Assembly: GCF_000426505.1 (NCBI RefSeq)
Contig: NZ_AUFM01000019.1
Span: 122,730-186,729 of the forward strand
DNA: 64,000 nucleotides
DNA from: Nisaea denitrificans DSM 18348
Lineage (GTDB): Bacteria; Pseudomonadota; Alphaproteobacteria; Thalassobaculales; Thalassobaculaceae
Direction of reading: 5' to 3'
Of the stretch, positions 29,817 through 38,791 are shown piece after piece. Each line of letters begins with the position of its first letter. The first letter of the stretch is position 1. A model generated the notes under the pieces. That model had not been told where the DNA came from and made no database searches. It saw only the letters and a list, made by a program, of their open reading frames with translations. Position numbers and translations under genes: made by a program.

Positions 29817-30851
29817 ATGACTTCTCAGCAAACCGTCGCGGTGACGAAGCGACGCCAGATGAGCGTAGAGGATTATGTCTCCGGCGTCCGTGCGGGCGAC
29901 CGCGCCGTGCTGGCGCGCGCCATTACCCTGATCGAAAGCCGGAATCCGGCACACCGGAGGCAGGCGCAGGACGTCTTGCAGGCGCTTCTCCCCTTTTCCG
30001 GTGACGCACGGCGGATCGGTATCACCGGCGTGCCGGGGGTCGGTAAAAGCACCTTCATCGAGGCTTTCGGCAAGATGCTGACGGGCTCCGGCCACAAGGT
30101 CGCGGTGCTGGCGGTGGATCCGTCGAGCAACCGCACCGGCGGCTCGATTCTTGGCGACAAGACCCGGATGCAGGAACTCGGGCGCGATCCCGATGCCTAT
30201 ATCCGGCCAAGCCCGTCGGCGGGCACGCTCGGCGGTGTGGCCCGTGCGACCCGCGAGACCATGGTGATCTGCGAGGCTGCCGGTTTCGACCATGTGCTGG
30301 TGGAGACGGTCGGCGTTGGCCAGTCGGAGACGGTTGTCGCCGAGATGGTGGATTTCTTCCTCGTCCTGATGCTGCCCGGCGCCGGGGACGAGCTGCAAGG
30401 CATCAAGAAGGGCGTGCTGGAGATCGCGGACATGATCGCGGTCAACAAGGCGGACGGCGAGGTCAAGTCGCGCGCCCGGCGGGCCGCCGCGGAGTATCGA
30501 CGCGCGCTGGAGATCATGACCCCCGCCAGCCCAAACTGGCAGCCACCGGTGACCACCTGCAGCGCGCTTGGCAAGGTCGGGCTCGAGGATATTCTCGCCG
30601 AGATCGTGCGACATCGCGAGACGCTCAGCACCACAGGCGAGTTTCAGGCAAAACGCCAGAACCAGCAGGTGCGCTGGATGTGGTCCATGGTTCGGGATCG
30701 ACTGATGGCACGCTTCGAGGAAGATGAGGCCGTTCGCGCGCTTGTGGCCGATCTTGAAGCGGATGTCGCAGGCAATCGCCAAACCGCGAGCGCAGCCGCC
30801 GATCGGTTGTTGCAGACATTCGGTCTGTCGCCGTCTCCGGAAGCCGGATGA
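29817..30851 (+). CDS. meaB: Methylmalonyl-CoA mutase-associated GTPase
   Basis: This 344-residue G3E-type P-loop GTPase has Walker A G-V-P-G-V-G-K-S-T near residues 70-78, V-D-P-S-S-N-R-T-G-G-S-I near 102, V-E-T-V-G-V-G-Q-S-E (switch region) and N-K-A-D for guanine recognition. These are diagnostic of MeaB/ArgK. The protein gates adenosylcobalamin loading and protects the mutase from inactivation. Its place directly after mutB is the usual arrangement. No clear ribosome site stands out before the ATG at 29817. Confidence 0.95.
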   Translation: MTSQQTVAVTKRRQMSVEDYVSGVRAGDRAVLARAITLIESRNPAHRRQAQDVLQALLPFSGDARRIGITGVPGVGKSTFIEAFGKMLTGSGHKVAVLAVDPSSNRTGGSILGDKTRMQELGRDPDAYIRPSPSAGTLGGVARATRETMVICEAAGFDHVLVETVGVGQSETVVAEMVDFFLVLMLPGAGDELQGIKKGVLEIADMIAVNKADGEVKSRARRAAAEYRRALEIMTPASPNWQPPVTTCSALGKVGLEDILAEIVRHRETLSTTGEFQAKRQNQQVRWMWSMVRDRLMARFEEDEAVRALVADLEADVAGNRQTASAAADRLLQTFGLSPSPEAG

Positions 30852-30920
30852 CGGATTTAGATTTCCTGAAGTGACCGCACCCCCTATTCTCGCGGGCTTC
30901 GTCAAAGAGGCAATTGTTCG

Positions 30921-31976
30921 GTGAAAATGCTCGACTCCATTCTGCTCCCCGAGGACGCGCTCGTCCGTGATGCGTTGACGCAAATTGATGCCGGTTCGTC
31001 TCAACTCGCGATCATTGTTGATGCTGAGAGGCGCGTGATCGGTGTGGTGACGGACGGAGATGTCCGCCGTGGGCTGCTAGCCGGCGTGACTCTGGACGAT
31101 ACCGTCGAGAAGATCATGAACCGGAGTCCCAAACTCGTTTCGGTGGACGTGTCCGACGACGAGATTCAGGCTCTAATGCGCCGGGAAGTAATTCATCAAG
31201 TGCCGATCGTCGACGGAGAGGGACGGATCGTTGCCTTGCGCACGATCGACACCTTCGTTGCAGCCGACCGGCTCGAAAACAAGGTCGTGTTGATGGCGGG
31301 CGGTCTTGGCAAGAGGTTGCGTCCCCTGACGGAAACGGTGCCGAAGCCAATGTTGCCGGTTGGAGGGCGGCCGTTGCTGGAAACTCTGGTTCAGTCCTTT
31401 GTCGATCAAGGCTTCTATCGCTTTGAGTTCTCTGTGAACTATCGGGCCGAAGCCATCGAGGCGCATTTTGGTGACGGCTACAGGTTCGGCGCTGAAATCG
31501 GCTATCTGAGAGAGACGGATGCGCTTGGCACGGCAGGCTCTCTGTCGCTGATGTCGAACCGTCCCGAAGCACCGTTCTTTGTCATGAACGGAGATATCCT
31601 GACCTCCATTAACTTCCGGCACATGCTCGATTTTCATAGGGAAAGCAGGGCTACGGCGACTGTTGCTGTTTTCGAGAAGGGAATCGATATCCCCTATGGT
31701 GTCGTGGAGCTCGAAGGTGACCGGTTGGTTGCGATCCGTGAGAAGCCGACTCATAATTTCTTCATCAGCGCGGGGATTTACATCCTCGAACCAGGCGTGC
31801 TGGACCGGATCGAAGCGGGGAAAACACTCGATATGCCCGATCTGTTTTCTCGCATGATCGAGGGCGGTGAAACCATTAGCGCCTTTCCGATCCGGGAGTA
31901 TTGGCGTGACATCGGCCAGCATCAGGACCTCGACCGTGCGGAAGAGGATTTTCCGCAGGTCTTTGCCGGCAGATAG
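30921..31976 (+). CDS. Sugar-1-phosphate nucleotidyltransferase with N-terminal CBS pair (PtmE-like)
   Basis: In this 351-residue protein, residues 1-115 form two CBS motifs (V-V-T-D-G-D-V-R-R near 34 and a later H-Q-V-P-I-V-D). Residues about 120-345 form an NTP-transferase with M-A-G-G-L-G-K-R-L-R-P-L-T, K-P-M-L-P-V-G and the catalytic D of M-N-G-D-I-L. This architecture matches PtmE of Campylobacter, which makes GDP-glucosamine for legionaminic acid, and related sugar guanylyltransferases. The GTG-rich upstream gap gives no strong ribosome site. It follows meaB on the same strand but is functionally unrelated to it. No neighbouring sialic-acid-type genes are present, so the product sugar is uncertain. 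Confidence 0.85.
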   Translation: MKMLDSILLPEDALVRDALTQIDAGSSQLAIIVDAERRVIGVVTDGDVRRGLLAGVTLDDTVEKIMNRSPKLVSVDVSDDEIQALMRREVIHQVPIVDGEGRIVALRTIDTFVAADRLENKVVLMAGGLGKRLRPLTETVPKPMLPVGGRPLLETLVQSFVDQGFYRFEFSVNYRAEAIEAHFGDGYRFGAEIGYLRETDALGTAGSLSLMSNRPEAPFFVMNGDILTSINFRHMLDFHRESRATATVAVFEKGIDIPYGVVELEGDRLVAIREKPTHNFFISAGIYILEPGVLDRIEAGKTLDMPDLFSRMIEGGETISAFPIREYWRDIGQHQDLDRAEEDFPQVFAGR

Positions 31977-32055
31977 GTGCACGATAGGCTCTGAGCATTG
32001 ACATCCTCCCGGTTCCGCGCCAAGTCGAAACCAGATCGAGAACACAGGAAGAGAC

Positions 32056-32505
32056 ATGGTTGCTGAGACTGACATGCCGGCTCCGGAACACTCCATCGCC
32101 GAGGAACAGGAAGAGCTGATTTCCGAGTTCGCCTTCTTCGACGACTGGATGGACCGCTATCAGTATCTGATTGATCTCGGGCGCAAGCTGCGGCCGCTGG
32201 ATGAGGAATTCCAGCGTGACGAGTTCAAGTTGAAGGGCTGTCAGAGCCAGGTCTGGCTGGTGGGTGAGCGACACGGCGACCGGTTGGTTTTCAAGGCAAT
32301 CAGCGACGCGGCCATCGTCTCCGGCCTTATCGCCATAATTCTGCGCATTTACAGCAACCGGACTGCGGAGGAAATCCTGGCGACGGAGCCTGATTTCATC
32401 CGCGAGATAGGTCTTGAGGAGCACCTGAGCCCAACCCGCAAGAATGGTCTTGGCGCCATGCTGAACAAGATCAAGGCCGAGGCGCGCGCCGCCGCTGGCG
32501 GATAG
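32056..32505 (+). CDS. sufE: SufE-family sulfur acceptor
   Basis: This 149-residue protein has the SufE active-site loop K-G-C-Q-S-Q-V-W with Cys62. The Cys takes persulfide sulfur from the cysteine desulfurase SufS for Fe-S cluster assembly. The surrounding I-D-L-G-R-K-L and A-D-A-A-I-V-S-G-L-I (here S-D-A-A-I-V-S) motifs agree. An AGGAAGAGAC ribosome site precedes the ATG. It is encoded 11 bases upstream of a NifU-like scaffold gene, so sulfur delivery and scaffolding are genetically linked. SufS and the SufBCD complex are not in the window. Confidence 0.93.
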   Translation: MVAETDMPAPEHSIAEEQEELISEFAFFDDWMDRYQYLIDLGRKLRPLDEEFQRDEFKLKGCQSQVWLVGERHGDRLVFKAISDAAIVSGLIAIILRIYSNRTAEEILATEPDFIREIGLEEHLSPTRKNGLGAMLNKIKAEARAAAGG

Positions 32506-32516
32506 AGGCCAGTCCC

Positions 32517-32945
32517 TTGAGTGGTATCGATGCGATCTATCAGGACAAGATCCTCGCATACGCGGGTAACATCCCGCGACTTGGTAAGTTGCCGGACGCG
32601 ACTCACAAAGGGGAAGCTGTCAGCCGGGCCTGCGGCAGCGAAATCAGTGTTTATCTAAAACTCGAAGACGGGCTGATCGTCGACTATGCGCAGAAAGTCG
32701 ATGCCTGTGCGCTCGGCTCTGCCGCGGCGTCCATCTTGGCGAGCTCGATTGTCGGTTGTTCGCCCACCGAAATTGAGCAGGCCCGCGACGAAATGCGCGC
32801 GATGCTGAAAGAGGACGGTCCGGTTCCCAGTGGAAGTTTTGCGGAACTTGGCTTATTGCAGTCCGCGCGATCTCTGACCAACCGGCACAGCTCCATGCTG
32901 CTGGCGCTTGAAGCCTCGGTGAGAGCTTTGAATTCTAAATCATGA
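32517..32945 (+). CDS. NifU/IscU-like iron-sulfur scaffold protein
   Basis: This 142-residue protein is read from a TTG preceded by an AGAGG element. The scaffold core is visible: A-C-G-S-E (Cys39), V-D-A-C-A-L-G-S-A-A-A-S (Cys64, matching the G-C-x-A-x-x-A-S motif) and G-C-S-P (Cys81). The third canonical Cys of IscU, near the C-terminus, is missing. Close relatives in Rhodospirillales occur next to sufE. It probably holds or transfers clusters but may differ from classical IscU. It may be co-transcribed with sufE. Confidence 0.8.
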   Translation: MSGIDAIYQDKILAYAGNIPRLGKLPDATHKGEAVSRACGSEISVYLKLEDGLIVDYAQKVDACALGSAAASILASSIVGCSPTEIEQARDEMRAMLKEDGPVPSGSFAELGLLQSARSLTNRHSSMLLALEASVRALNSKS

Positions 32946-32977
32946 GCCGCGGCAAACGCGGTATGCTTGGATGAGAT

Positions 32978-34054
32978 ATGGCGATTGCACTCGTAACCGG
33001 ATCGGCAGGCCTGATCGGCGCCGAAGCTGTCCGTTTTCTGGCAGAAAAAGGTCTTGATGTTGTCGGTATCGACAATGATATGCGGGCTTATTTTTTCGGC
33101 GCGGAAGCCAGCACGGACTGGAGCCGGGAGCAGCTCGAGACAGGCCTGAAGAGCCAGTACCGGCATTTCATGGCGGATATCCGCGAGCTTGATGCGCTGG
33201 AGCCGGTGTTCCGGGAATACGGGTCCGATATCGCCCTGGTGTTGCACACGGCGGCGCAGCCGTCTCACGACTGGGCGGCGCGGGAGCCGATCACCGACTT
33301 CACCGTGAACGCCAACGGCACGCTGAACCTGCTGGAACTCACCCGCAAGCATTGCCCCGAGGCGGCCTTCATCTTCACCAGCACGAACAAGGTTTATGGC
33401 GATACGCCTAACCGCCTGCCGCTCGTCGAGCTGGAGACACGCTGGGAAATCGACCAGTCCCATCCGTTTTATGCCGATGGTATCGACGAGAGCATGAGCA
33501 TCGACGGCACCCTGCATTCCCTGTTCGGTGCCTCGAAAGTGGCCGCCGACGTGCTGGTGCAGGAATATGGCCGCTATTTCGGGTTGAAGACCGGTGTGTT
33601 CCGGGGCGGCTGCCTTACCGGGCCCGGTCATTCGGGGGCGGAACTGCACGGCTTCCTCGCCTATCTCGCCAAATGCGCTCTCACGGGGCGGGCCTATACG
33701 GTCTTCGGCTACAAGGGAAAGCAGGTCCGGGACAACATTCATTCCCATGATCTGGTGAATGCTTTCTGGCACTTCTTTCAGGCACCGCGCGCGGGCGAGG
33801 TCTACAATATCGGTGGTGGTCGACACGCCAACTGCTCGATGCTGGAAGCCATCTCCATGGCGGAAGAGATCGCTGGCAAGGCCTTCAACTGGTCCTATTC
33901 GGAAGAGAATCGCGTCGGCGATCATATCTGGTGGATCAGCGATATCTCAAAGTTCAAGAACCATTTCCCGGACTGGAACCTGCAATACGATATGCAGGGC
34001 ATCATGGAGCAGGTGATGGACGGACAGCGCGCACGATTAGTAACTGCAGTATAA
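32978..34054 (+). CDS. NAD-dependent sugar epimerase, CDP-paratose 2-epimerase-like
   Basis: This 358-residue extended SDR enzyme has V-T-G-S-A-G-L-I-G (Rossmann glycine motif, residues 6-14), N-K-V-Y-G-D near 145 and F-G-A-S-K-V-A-A-D near 187 in place of the usual Y-x-x-x-K. The spacing of F-R-G-G-C-L-T-G-P and a K-G-K-Q-V-R-D segment resembles CDP-paratose 2-epimerase (RfbE/Tyv). The replacement of the catalytic Tyr by Phe in this reading deserves checking. It may act on a nucleotide sugar for a surface glycan. It stands alone between the Fe-S genes and a small Cys/His protein gene, so its partners lie elsewhere. Confidence 0.75.
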   Translation: MAIALVTGSAGLIGAEAVRFLAEKGLDVVGIDNDMRAYFFGAEASTDWSREQLETGLKSQYRHFMADIRELDALEPVFREYGSDIALVLHTAAQPSHDWAAREPITDFTVNANGTLNLLELTRKHCPEAAFIFTSTNKVYGDTPNRLPLVELETRWEIDQSHPFYADGIDESMSIDGTLHSLFGASKVAADVLVQEYGRYFGLKTGVFRGGCLTGPGHSGAELHGFLAYLAKCALTGRAYTVFGYKGKQVRDNIHSHDLVNAFWHFFQAPRAGEVYNIGGGRHANCSMLEAISMAEEIAGKAFNWSYSEENRVGDHIWWISDISKFKNHFPDWNLQYDMQGIMEQVMDGQRARLVTAV

Positions 34055-34113
34055 TGCATTGAAATAAGACCATTTTAGGCCTCTATCGTGTTTTCAACTT
34101 CACAGATTGATTC

Positions 34114-34128
34114 TTAGAATGGTTCTAG
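34114..34128. promoter_or_regulatory. Irr/ICE-type palindrome TAGAA-TGG-TTCTA
   Basis: TTAGAATGGTTCTAG reads as TAGAA, three bases, TTCTA, with one outer mismatch. This is the core of the iron-control element bound by Irr in alphaproteobacteria (TTTAGAA, N3, TTCTAAA). It lies about 95 bases before the ATG of a small Cys/His-rich protein, in an AT-rich gap. An overlapping perfect TTCTAGAA palindrome follows it. Binding is not proven. Confidence 0.45.
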
Positions 34129-34220
34129 AATGTTGAAAGACAAAAGATTTTCCTTGCGTTCGGGAGGCGGAATCATATCCTGCCGGTGTATTCGAACGGT
34201 GGTTTTTGGTGGATCAGATC

Positions 34221-34421
34221 ATGAGCTCATGTGACGAAGAACTGGGCTGCGGGCCGACGGACACCTGTTACAGGGCCGTGATTACGGCCTATAGTCAGAT
34301 GAAAATGCTGGGGCAGAAGGAGCAGATTTGCTTCAATTCCGCCGTTGCGGTTTATCGCCATCATCATCCGGAAGTTTCGGTTGATCGCGCACCCTATGTG
34401 ATTGCCAACTGGCTTGACTGA
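34221..34421 (+). CDS. Small Cys/His-rich protein, unknown function
   Basis: This 66-residue protein is read from ATG 34221; in-frame GTG 34209 and TTG 34206 are alternatives. Cysteines at 4, 10, 16 and 37 and a H-H-H run near 47-49 suggest metal or redox function. There is no membrane helix or signal peptide. It has its own intergenic region with an Irr-like palindrome about 95 bases upstream and a strong terminator 24 bases after the stop, so it looks like a monocistronic regulated unit. I do not recognise a family. The only -10-like sequences upstream are weak. Confidence 0.65.
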   Translation: MSSCDEELGCGPTDTCYRAVITAYSQMKMLGQKEQICFNSAVAVYRHHHPEVSVDRAPYVIANWLD

Positions 34422-34444
34422 AGTCTGGCGCAAACAAGGTTTGT

Positions 34445-34471
34445 AAAGGACGCTTTCGAGCGTCCTTTTTT
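34445..34471 (+). terminator. Strong rho-independent terminator after the small Cys/His gene
   Basis: AGGACGCT at 34447-34454 pairs perfectly with AGCGTCCT at 34459-34466 around a stable TTCG tetraloop, followed by TTTTT. The flanking A-T pairs extend the stem. This is one of the two clearest intrinsic terminators in the window. Confidence 0.9.
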
Positions 34472-34501
34472 GTTTTTCAGCATGATTTTCGCTACATCGC
34501 C

Positions 34502-35038
34502 ATGACGCCAGAGCATTCAGTAACGTTACGTGCGCCGCTTCCATCGGACATAGATGCCCGGCTTGCACTCGGATATTCAGCGGAAATCAACCGTATGTTC
34601 GGCGGCAGTGCCGGAACTCATACGGACATGACCCGCGAGCAGGCTTCCGCCTGGTACCGCAAGCTCGCGGATCATCCCTGTGGCTGGATCATCGAGGTGG
34701 ACGGTGCACTTGCCGGCGAGGCGAGGCTGGACAACATCAATCGGCAGGATCAACGGGCCAGAATGGCAATCGGATTGTTCAGCGACCGCAGTCTCGGGCG
34801 CGGTATAGGGCGGGCGGCGGTCCGTCTGGTACTGGATCAGGCATTCGGCGACATGGGACTGCATCGCGTGGACCTACGCGTGCTTTCCTTTAACGAGCGT
34901 GCCATCCGGTGTTATCGGGCCTGCGGGTTCCGGCACGAGGGGACCGAACGCGAGTCTGCCTTCGTCGATGGCGCAAGGCATGACGATTGGATCATGGGCA
35001 TCCTTCGGCCCGAATATGAAGCCTCGCTGGCACACTAG
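34502..35038 (+). CDS. GNAT-family N-acetyltransferase (RimJ/RimL-like)
   Basis: This 178-residue protein has a GNAT fold. It contains G-R-G-I-G-R-A-A near residue 100 (acetyl-CoA loop) and a late N-E-R-A-I-R-C-Y-R-A-C-G-F-R motif typical of the RimJ/RimL/SpeG-like group that acetylate N-termini, lysines or small amines. It begins at ATG 34502, 30 bases after the terminator, with no strong ribosome site. It converges on the metal-transporter operon with a 4-base gap. The acceptor is unknown. Confidence 0.85.
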   Translation: MTPEHSVTLRAPLPSDIDARLALGYSAEINRMFGGSAGTHTDMTREQASAWYRKLADHPCGWIIEVDGALAGEARLDNINRQDQRARMAIGLFSDRSLGRGIGRAAVRLVLDQAFGDMGLHRVDLRVLSFNERAIRCYRACGFRHEGTERESAFVDGARHDDWIMGILRPEYEASLAH

Positions 35039-35042
35039 GCGT

Positions 35043-35891
35043 TCAGGCAGGTTTTCTCTGAGATGCCTGACGGGTCAGCACCATCCGGCGGACGAAGGCG
35101 ATCACGAACAGCCCGCTCAGGATCAGGATAATGGTCGGCGCGGGAGCGCTGTCGATGAAGAAGCTGAGATAGGTGCCGAGCAGCATGGAGAGCATGCAGA
35201 CGCCGATCGCGACCACCAGCATGGCGCCGAACCGGCGCACCAGCAGGAAAGCTATGGCGCCGGGGGAAATCAGCAGCCCGATGGCCAGGATCAGTCCGGC
35301 GGCGGAGAGCGTGGCGACGATGGTCAGCGACAGTGCCGCCAGCAGGCCATAATGCAACCAGGAGACCGGCAGGCCGATGGCCTGCGCCTGCGCCGGATCG
35401 AAGCTGTGCAGCAGCAGATCCTTCCATTTCAGGACAATGGCGCCGGAAACGGCTAGCGAGATCAGACCGGCCGTCCATAGCTCGCCCGCATCGACCCCGA
35501 GCATGTTGCCGAACAGGATATGGTCGAGATGCACGTTCGTCTTGATCGAGACGTAGAGCACGATGCCGATCCCGAACATGCCGGAAAACACCACGCCCAT
35601 CACCGTGTCCTGCTTGACCCGGCTGTTGTGTGAGAGATAGCCGGTGGCGAGCGCGCAGGTCATGCCGGCCAGAAAAGCGCCGATGATCAACGGCCAGCCG
35701 AGAATATAGGCCAGCACGATCCCGGGCAGCACCGCGTGACTGACCGCATCCCCCATCAGGGCCCAGCCCTTCAGCACCAGAAAGCAGGAGAGCAGCGCCG
35801 TCGGCACGGCAACCAGAAGGGAGATGTAGAAAGCGTTCAGCATGAAGCCGAACTTGAACGGCATCAGCAGGGTGTCGAGGGACAGATCCAT
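35043..35891 (-). CDS. sitD: Mn/Fe ABC transporter permease, second subunit
   Basis: This 282-residue integral membrane protein of the ABC-3 family has about eight hydrophobic helices. Marks include L-V-L-K-G-W-A-L-M-G-D-A-V-S-H-A-V-L-P-G and an N-terminal amphipathic segment. The ATG at 35891 overlaps the stop of the first permease by one base. A longer in-frame ORF running to 36866 is not used, because its extra part is a shadow of the first permease. It is the last gene of the sitABCD-type operon divergent from mntR. Confidence 0.9.
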   Translation of the reverse strand: MDLSLDTLLMPFKFGFMLNAFYISLLVAVPTALLSCFLVLKGWALMGDAVSHAVLPGIVLAYILGWPLIIGAFLAGMTCALATGYLSHNSRVKQDTVMGVVFSGMFGIGIVLYVSIKTNVHLDHILFGNMLGVDAGELWTAGLISLAVSGAIVLKWKDLLLHSFDPAQAQAIGLPVSWLHYGLLAALSLTIVATLSAAGLILAIGLLISPGAIAFLLVRRFGAMLVVAIGVCMLSMLLGTYLSFFIDSAPAPTIILILSGLFVIAFVRRMVLTRQASQRKPA

Positions 35892-36775
35892 CAGGCTGCC
35901 TTTCCCGCCGGACGGCCGCTTCCGCGATTGAGCGCTTCGGCTGCCTTGCGTTTTGCCGCCAGCAGACCGTGCTTGGGCGCGAAGACGAAGACCACCAGGA
36001 AGATCAGGGTCTGCAGGGTGACGATGATGCCGCCCGTCGCGCCGTCCAGGAAATAGCTGGCATAGGCACCGAGGAAGCTGGTCAGCGTGCCGATGGCGAC
36101 GGAGGTCATGATCAGGCGGGGGAACCGGTCGCACAGCAGGTAGGCCGTCGCCCCCGGTGTCACCACCATGGCGATCACCAGAAAGGCGCCGACAGTCTGC
36201 ATCGCCGCGACCACGCAGGCGGACAGCAGGACGAAGAAGACTGCTTTCAGCAGGCCGGGCCGGAGCCCGATGGAGCGGGCGTGGTTCTCGTCGAAGAAGG
36301 TGACCATCAGGTCTTTCCATTTCGCCAGCAGCACGGCCAGCGAGATGAACCCGATCAGGGCGAGTTGCAGCGTGTCCTCCGGCGTGATGGCGAGGATATT
36401 GCCCATGGTGATGGTCTGGATACTGACGGCCATCGGATTGATCGAAACCATGAACAGGCCGAGGCCGAAGAAGGAGGTGAAGATCAGGCCGATGATGACG
36501 TCGATCTTCAGGCCGGAACGTTCGGAGAGAAACAGCATGGCACCGGCCGCGAGCCCGCCGGCGATAAAGGCTCCGAGGGCGAAAGGCAGGCCAAGCATGT
36601 AGGCCCCGGCCACACCGGGCACAACGGAATGGGACAGCGCGTCGCCGATCAGCGACCAGCCCTTGAGCATCAGGTAGGAAGACAGAAAGGCGCAGACCCC
36701 GCCGACCAGGGCCGAGACCCACATGGCGTTGGTCATGTAGCCATAACCGAACGGCTCGAGGAGATAAGCGATCAC
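35891..36775 (-). CDS. sitC: Mn/Fe ABC transporter permease, first subunit
   Basis: This 294-residue ABC-3 family permease has several hydrophobic helices and [20 protein letters not shown], the family signature near residue 40. It should heterodimerise with the second permease to form the channel. Its ATG overlaps the stop of the ATPase gene (ATGA). The C-terminus carries a basic, Gly/Arg-rich cytosolic tail. Confidence 0.92.
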   Translation of the reverse strand: MIAYLLEPFGYGYMTNAMWVSALVGGVCAFLSSYLMLKGWSLIGDALSHSVVPGVAGAYMLGLPFALGAFIAGGLAAGAMLFLSERSGLKIDVIIGLIFTSFFGLGLFMVSINPMAVSIQTITMGNILAITPEDTLQLALIGFISLAVLLAKWKDLMVTFFDENHARSIGLRPGLLKAVFFVLLSACVVAAMQTVGAFLVIAMVVTPGATAYLLCDRFPRLIMTSVAIGTLTSFLGAYASYFLDGATGGIIVTLQTLIFLVVFVFAPKHGLLAAKRKAAEALNRGSGRPAGKAA

Positions 36776-37671
36776 GGCTTGTCCTCTTCGCGCTCCGGCG
36801 GCTCGCCGAAATGTACGAACGGCCGTTCGTCGTCTGTGAAGATGGTGACTTCGCGCGGGTCGCCATCCTCGTGTATTACTTCGCCCCCGAGGGTGAAGTG
36901 GCGCAGCACGCCGCCGAAGGCCCGCTCGAGATTCTTCCGGGTGAAGGTCGTCTCAGTCGGCCCATAGGCCAGAACGGTGCCTTTCACCAGGACGGTACGG
37001 TCGCAAAATTCCGGGACCGAGCCGAGATTGTGGGTCGAGACCAGCATGACCCGGCCCTCGTCCCGCAGCTCCCGAAGCAGGGCGACGATCTGATCTTCTG
37101 TCTTCACGTCGACGCCCGTGAAGGGCTCGTCCAGCAGGATGACCTGGCCGTCCTGGGCAAGGGCTCGGGCAAGGAACACGCGTTTGCGCTGACCGCCGGA
37201 AAGCTCGCCGATCTGGCGTTTGCGATAGTCCAGCATGTTGACCCGTGACAGCGCTAGCTCGACCGCTTCATGGTCGGCGGCAGAGGGCCGGCGCAGGAAG
37301 CCCATATGGCCGTAGCGGCCCATCATCACCACATCCTCGACCAGGACAGGGAAGCCCCAGTCGACATCCTCGGATTGCGGCACGTAGGCGACCAGGCTCT
37401 CGCGCATCGCTTCCTTGACGGTCCGGCCAAGCAAGCGGATCTCGCCCTTGGCGGTGGGCACGAAGCCCATAATGGCCTTGAACAGGGTTGATTTCCCGGC
37501 GCCGTTGACCCCGACGAGTGCGGTCACCGTGCCACGCGGGATCTCGAAACTGGCGTCGTAGAGAGCCGTGTGACCGTTGCGGTAGGTCACGGTCACGTCG
37601 TGGGCGTAGATACCGCCGGCGTTGTCCCGATCCTTGTCCTGGCTGTTTTTCTGATCAGTGCGAGCGAGCAT
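36772..37671 (-). CDS. sitB: Mn/Fe ABC transporter ATP-binding protein
   Basis: This 299-residue ATPase has Walker [10 protein letters not shown] near 53, the ABC signature L-S-G-G-Q-R-K-R near 156 and Walker [13 protein letters not shown]. It matches the metal-uptake MntB/SitB group. The C-terminus is longer than usual, with a 40-residue acidic, proline-rich tail of unknown role. It starts 14 bases after the stop of the binding-protein gene. Confidence 0.93.
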   Translation of the reverse strand: MLARTDQKNSQDKDRDNAGGIYAHDVTVTYRNGHTALYDASFEIPRGTVTALVGVNGAGKSTLFKAIMGFVPTAKGEIRLLGRTVKEAMRESLVAYVPQSEDVDWGFPVLVEDVVMMGRYGHMGFLRRPSAADHEAVELALSRVNMLDYRKRQIGELSGGQRKRVFLARALAQDGQVILLDEPFTGVDVKTEDQIVALLRELRDEGRVMLVSTHNLGSVPEFCDRTVLVKGTVLAYGPTETTFTRKNLERAFGGVLRHFTLGGEVIHEDGDPREVTIFTDDERPFVHFGEPPEREEDKP

Positions 37672-37685
37672 GGTGCGATCCGGTT

Positions 37686-38600
37686 TCAGTTCGCGGTGGC
37701 GGCGGTAAGGCCGTCCGCGACGGTCTTGGCGGTGACGGTCAGAAGGTCGAGATAGGTCGGCACCGGTCCATCCGGCTCGCTCAGCGAGTCGACATAGAGA
37801 ACGCCGCCATATCTGGCGCCGGTCTCCCGCGCGACCTGTTTTGCCGGTGCGGTATTCACGGTGCTTTCGCAGAACACGACCGGGATATTGTTGTCGCGAA
37901 CGCCGTCGATAACTTTACGGACCTGCTGCGGCGTGCCCATCTGGTCGGCGTTCATCGGCCAGAGGTAGAGCTCTTTCAGGCCGAAATCCCGTGCGAGGTA
38001 ACTGAAGGCGCCTTCGCATGTCACCAGCCATCGCGCGGATTCCGGGATGCCGGCGATCCGGACCCGAAGCGGCTCGATTGTGGCGCGCAGCTTGTCCTTG
38101 TAGGCAGCGGCATTGGCGGCATAGGTCGACGCATTCGCCGGATCGTACTTGGAGAATGCGCCGGCAATGTTGTCGATATAGACGAGAGCGTTGTTCAGTC
38201 CCATCCAGGCATGCGGGTTAGGCTTGCCTTCGTAGGCACCGGCGGCAATCGAGATGGGCACGATGCCGTCCGTCAGGGTGGCCGACGGCTTGTCGCCAAG
38301 GTGGGAGAGGAACTGCTCGAACCAGAGTTCCAGATTCATTCCGTTCCAGAGCACCAGATCCGCGCCGCTGGCCCGTACAATATCTCTCGGCGTCGGCTCG
38401 TAGCCGTGAATTTCCGCGCCCGGTTTGGTAATCGAGACAACCTCCGCCGAATCGCCAGCGACATTTGCCGCCATGTCAGCGAGGACGGTAAAGGTGGTAA
38501 CGACCTTCATCTTGGCCGCGACCGGGGAGGCGAGCACCGCTCCGGAAATCAGGACGCCGCAAACCGCGGCCAGTGCCAGAAGGCGTTTGCCGGTGTTCAT
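37686..38600 (-). CDS. sitA: Periplasmic Mn/Fe-binding protein of the ABC transporter
   Basis: This 304-residue protein has a cleavable signal peptide (basic start, hydrophobic core, A-S-P-V-A-A). Metal ligands of the SitA/PsaA type can be placed: His in E-I-H-G-Y, His in N-P-H-A-W, Glu in T-C-E-G-A-F and Asp in Y-V-D-S-L. The Glu, where zinc-specific family members carry His, points to Mn or Fe. The ATG at 38600 is preferred; an upstream start would add six residues. A GGGAG element lies about ten bases before it. It is divergent from mntR. Confidence 0.92.
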   Translation of the reverse strand: MNTGKRLLALAAVCGVLISGAVLASPVAAKMKVVTTFTVLADMAANVAGDSAEVVSITKPGAEIHGYEPTPRDIVRASGADLVLWNGMNLELWFEQFLSHLGDKPSATLTDGIVPISIAAGAYEGKPNPHAWMGLNNALVYIDNIAGAFSKYDPANASTYAANAAAYKDKLRATIEPLRVRIAGIPESARWLVTCEGAFSYLARDFGLKELYLWPMNADQMGTPQQVRKVIDGVRDNNIPVVFCESTVNTAPAKQVARETGARYGGVLYVDSLSEPDGPVPTYLDLLTVTAKTVADGLTAATAN

Positions 38601-38678
38601 TCTTCGATCAACTCCCAAGGGCAGCCTGCGAGACGGGGCAGGCTATTCAGGCGGTACGTGCTACGATAAACGTAAAAC

Positions 38679-38707
38679 AGATATGGCTCATTTTATTAGT
38701 GGGTCAA
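38679..38707 (-). promoter_or_regulatory. Candidate promoter of the sit operon
   Basis: On the minus strand TTGACC (38707-38702) is a good -35, and ATATCT (38684-38679) lies 17 bases downstream as a weaker -10. The MntR-box-like palindrome abuts this -35 on its upstream side. Confidence 0.4.
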
Positions 38708-38711
38708 TATA

Positions 38712-38731
38712 AATTTAGCCTATGCTAAGTT
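38712..38731. promoter_or_regulatory. MntR-box-like palindrome between mntR and the sit operon
   Basis: AATTTAGCCTATGCTAAGTT is an inverted repeat with one mismatch: AA-x-TTAGC, CTAT, GCTAA-x-TT. It closely resembles the E. coli MntR box (AACATAGC, 4 bases, GCTATGTT). It is immediately upstream of the minus-strand -35 and about 60 bases before the mntR start, suited to control of one or both genes by manganese-loaded MntR. Confidence 0.65.
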
Positions 38732-38791
38732 TGCGATGCGCATTTAATCGGGTGAAGGGTCGGTGTTTTGGGCAGAAGTCGGAACAGCAAG

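Noticed and set aside
30921..31976. Calling a legionaminic acid cluster
   Set aside because: Only one PtmE-like gene is present, with no NeuB, NeuA or UDP-sugar dehydratase genes nearby.
35043..36866. An apparent 607-residue fusion of the two ABC permeases
   Set aside because: The upstream 325 residues are an out-of-frame reading of the first permease. The real second permease starts at ATG 35891.
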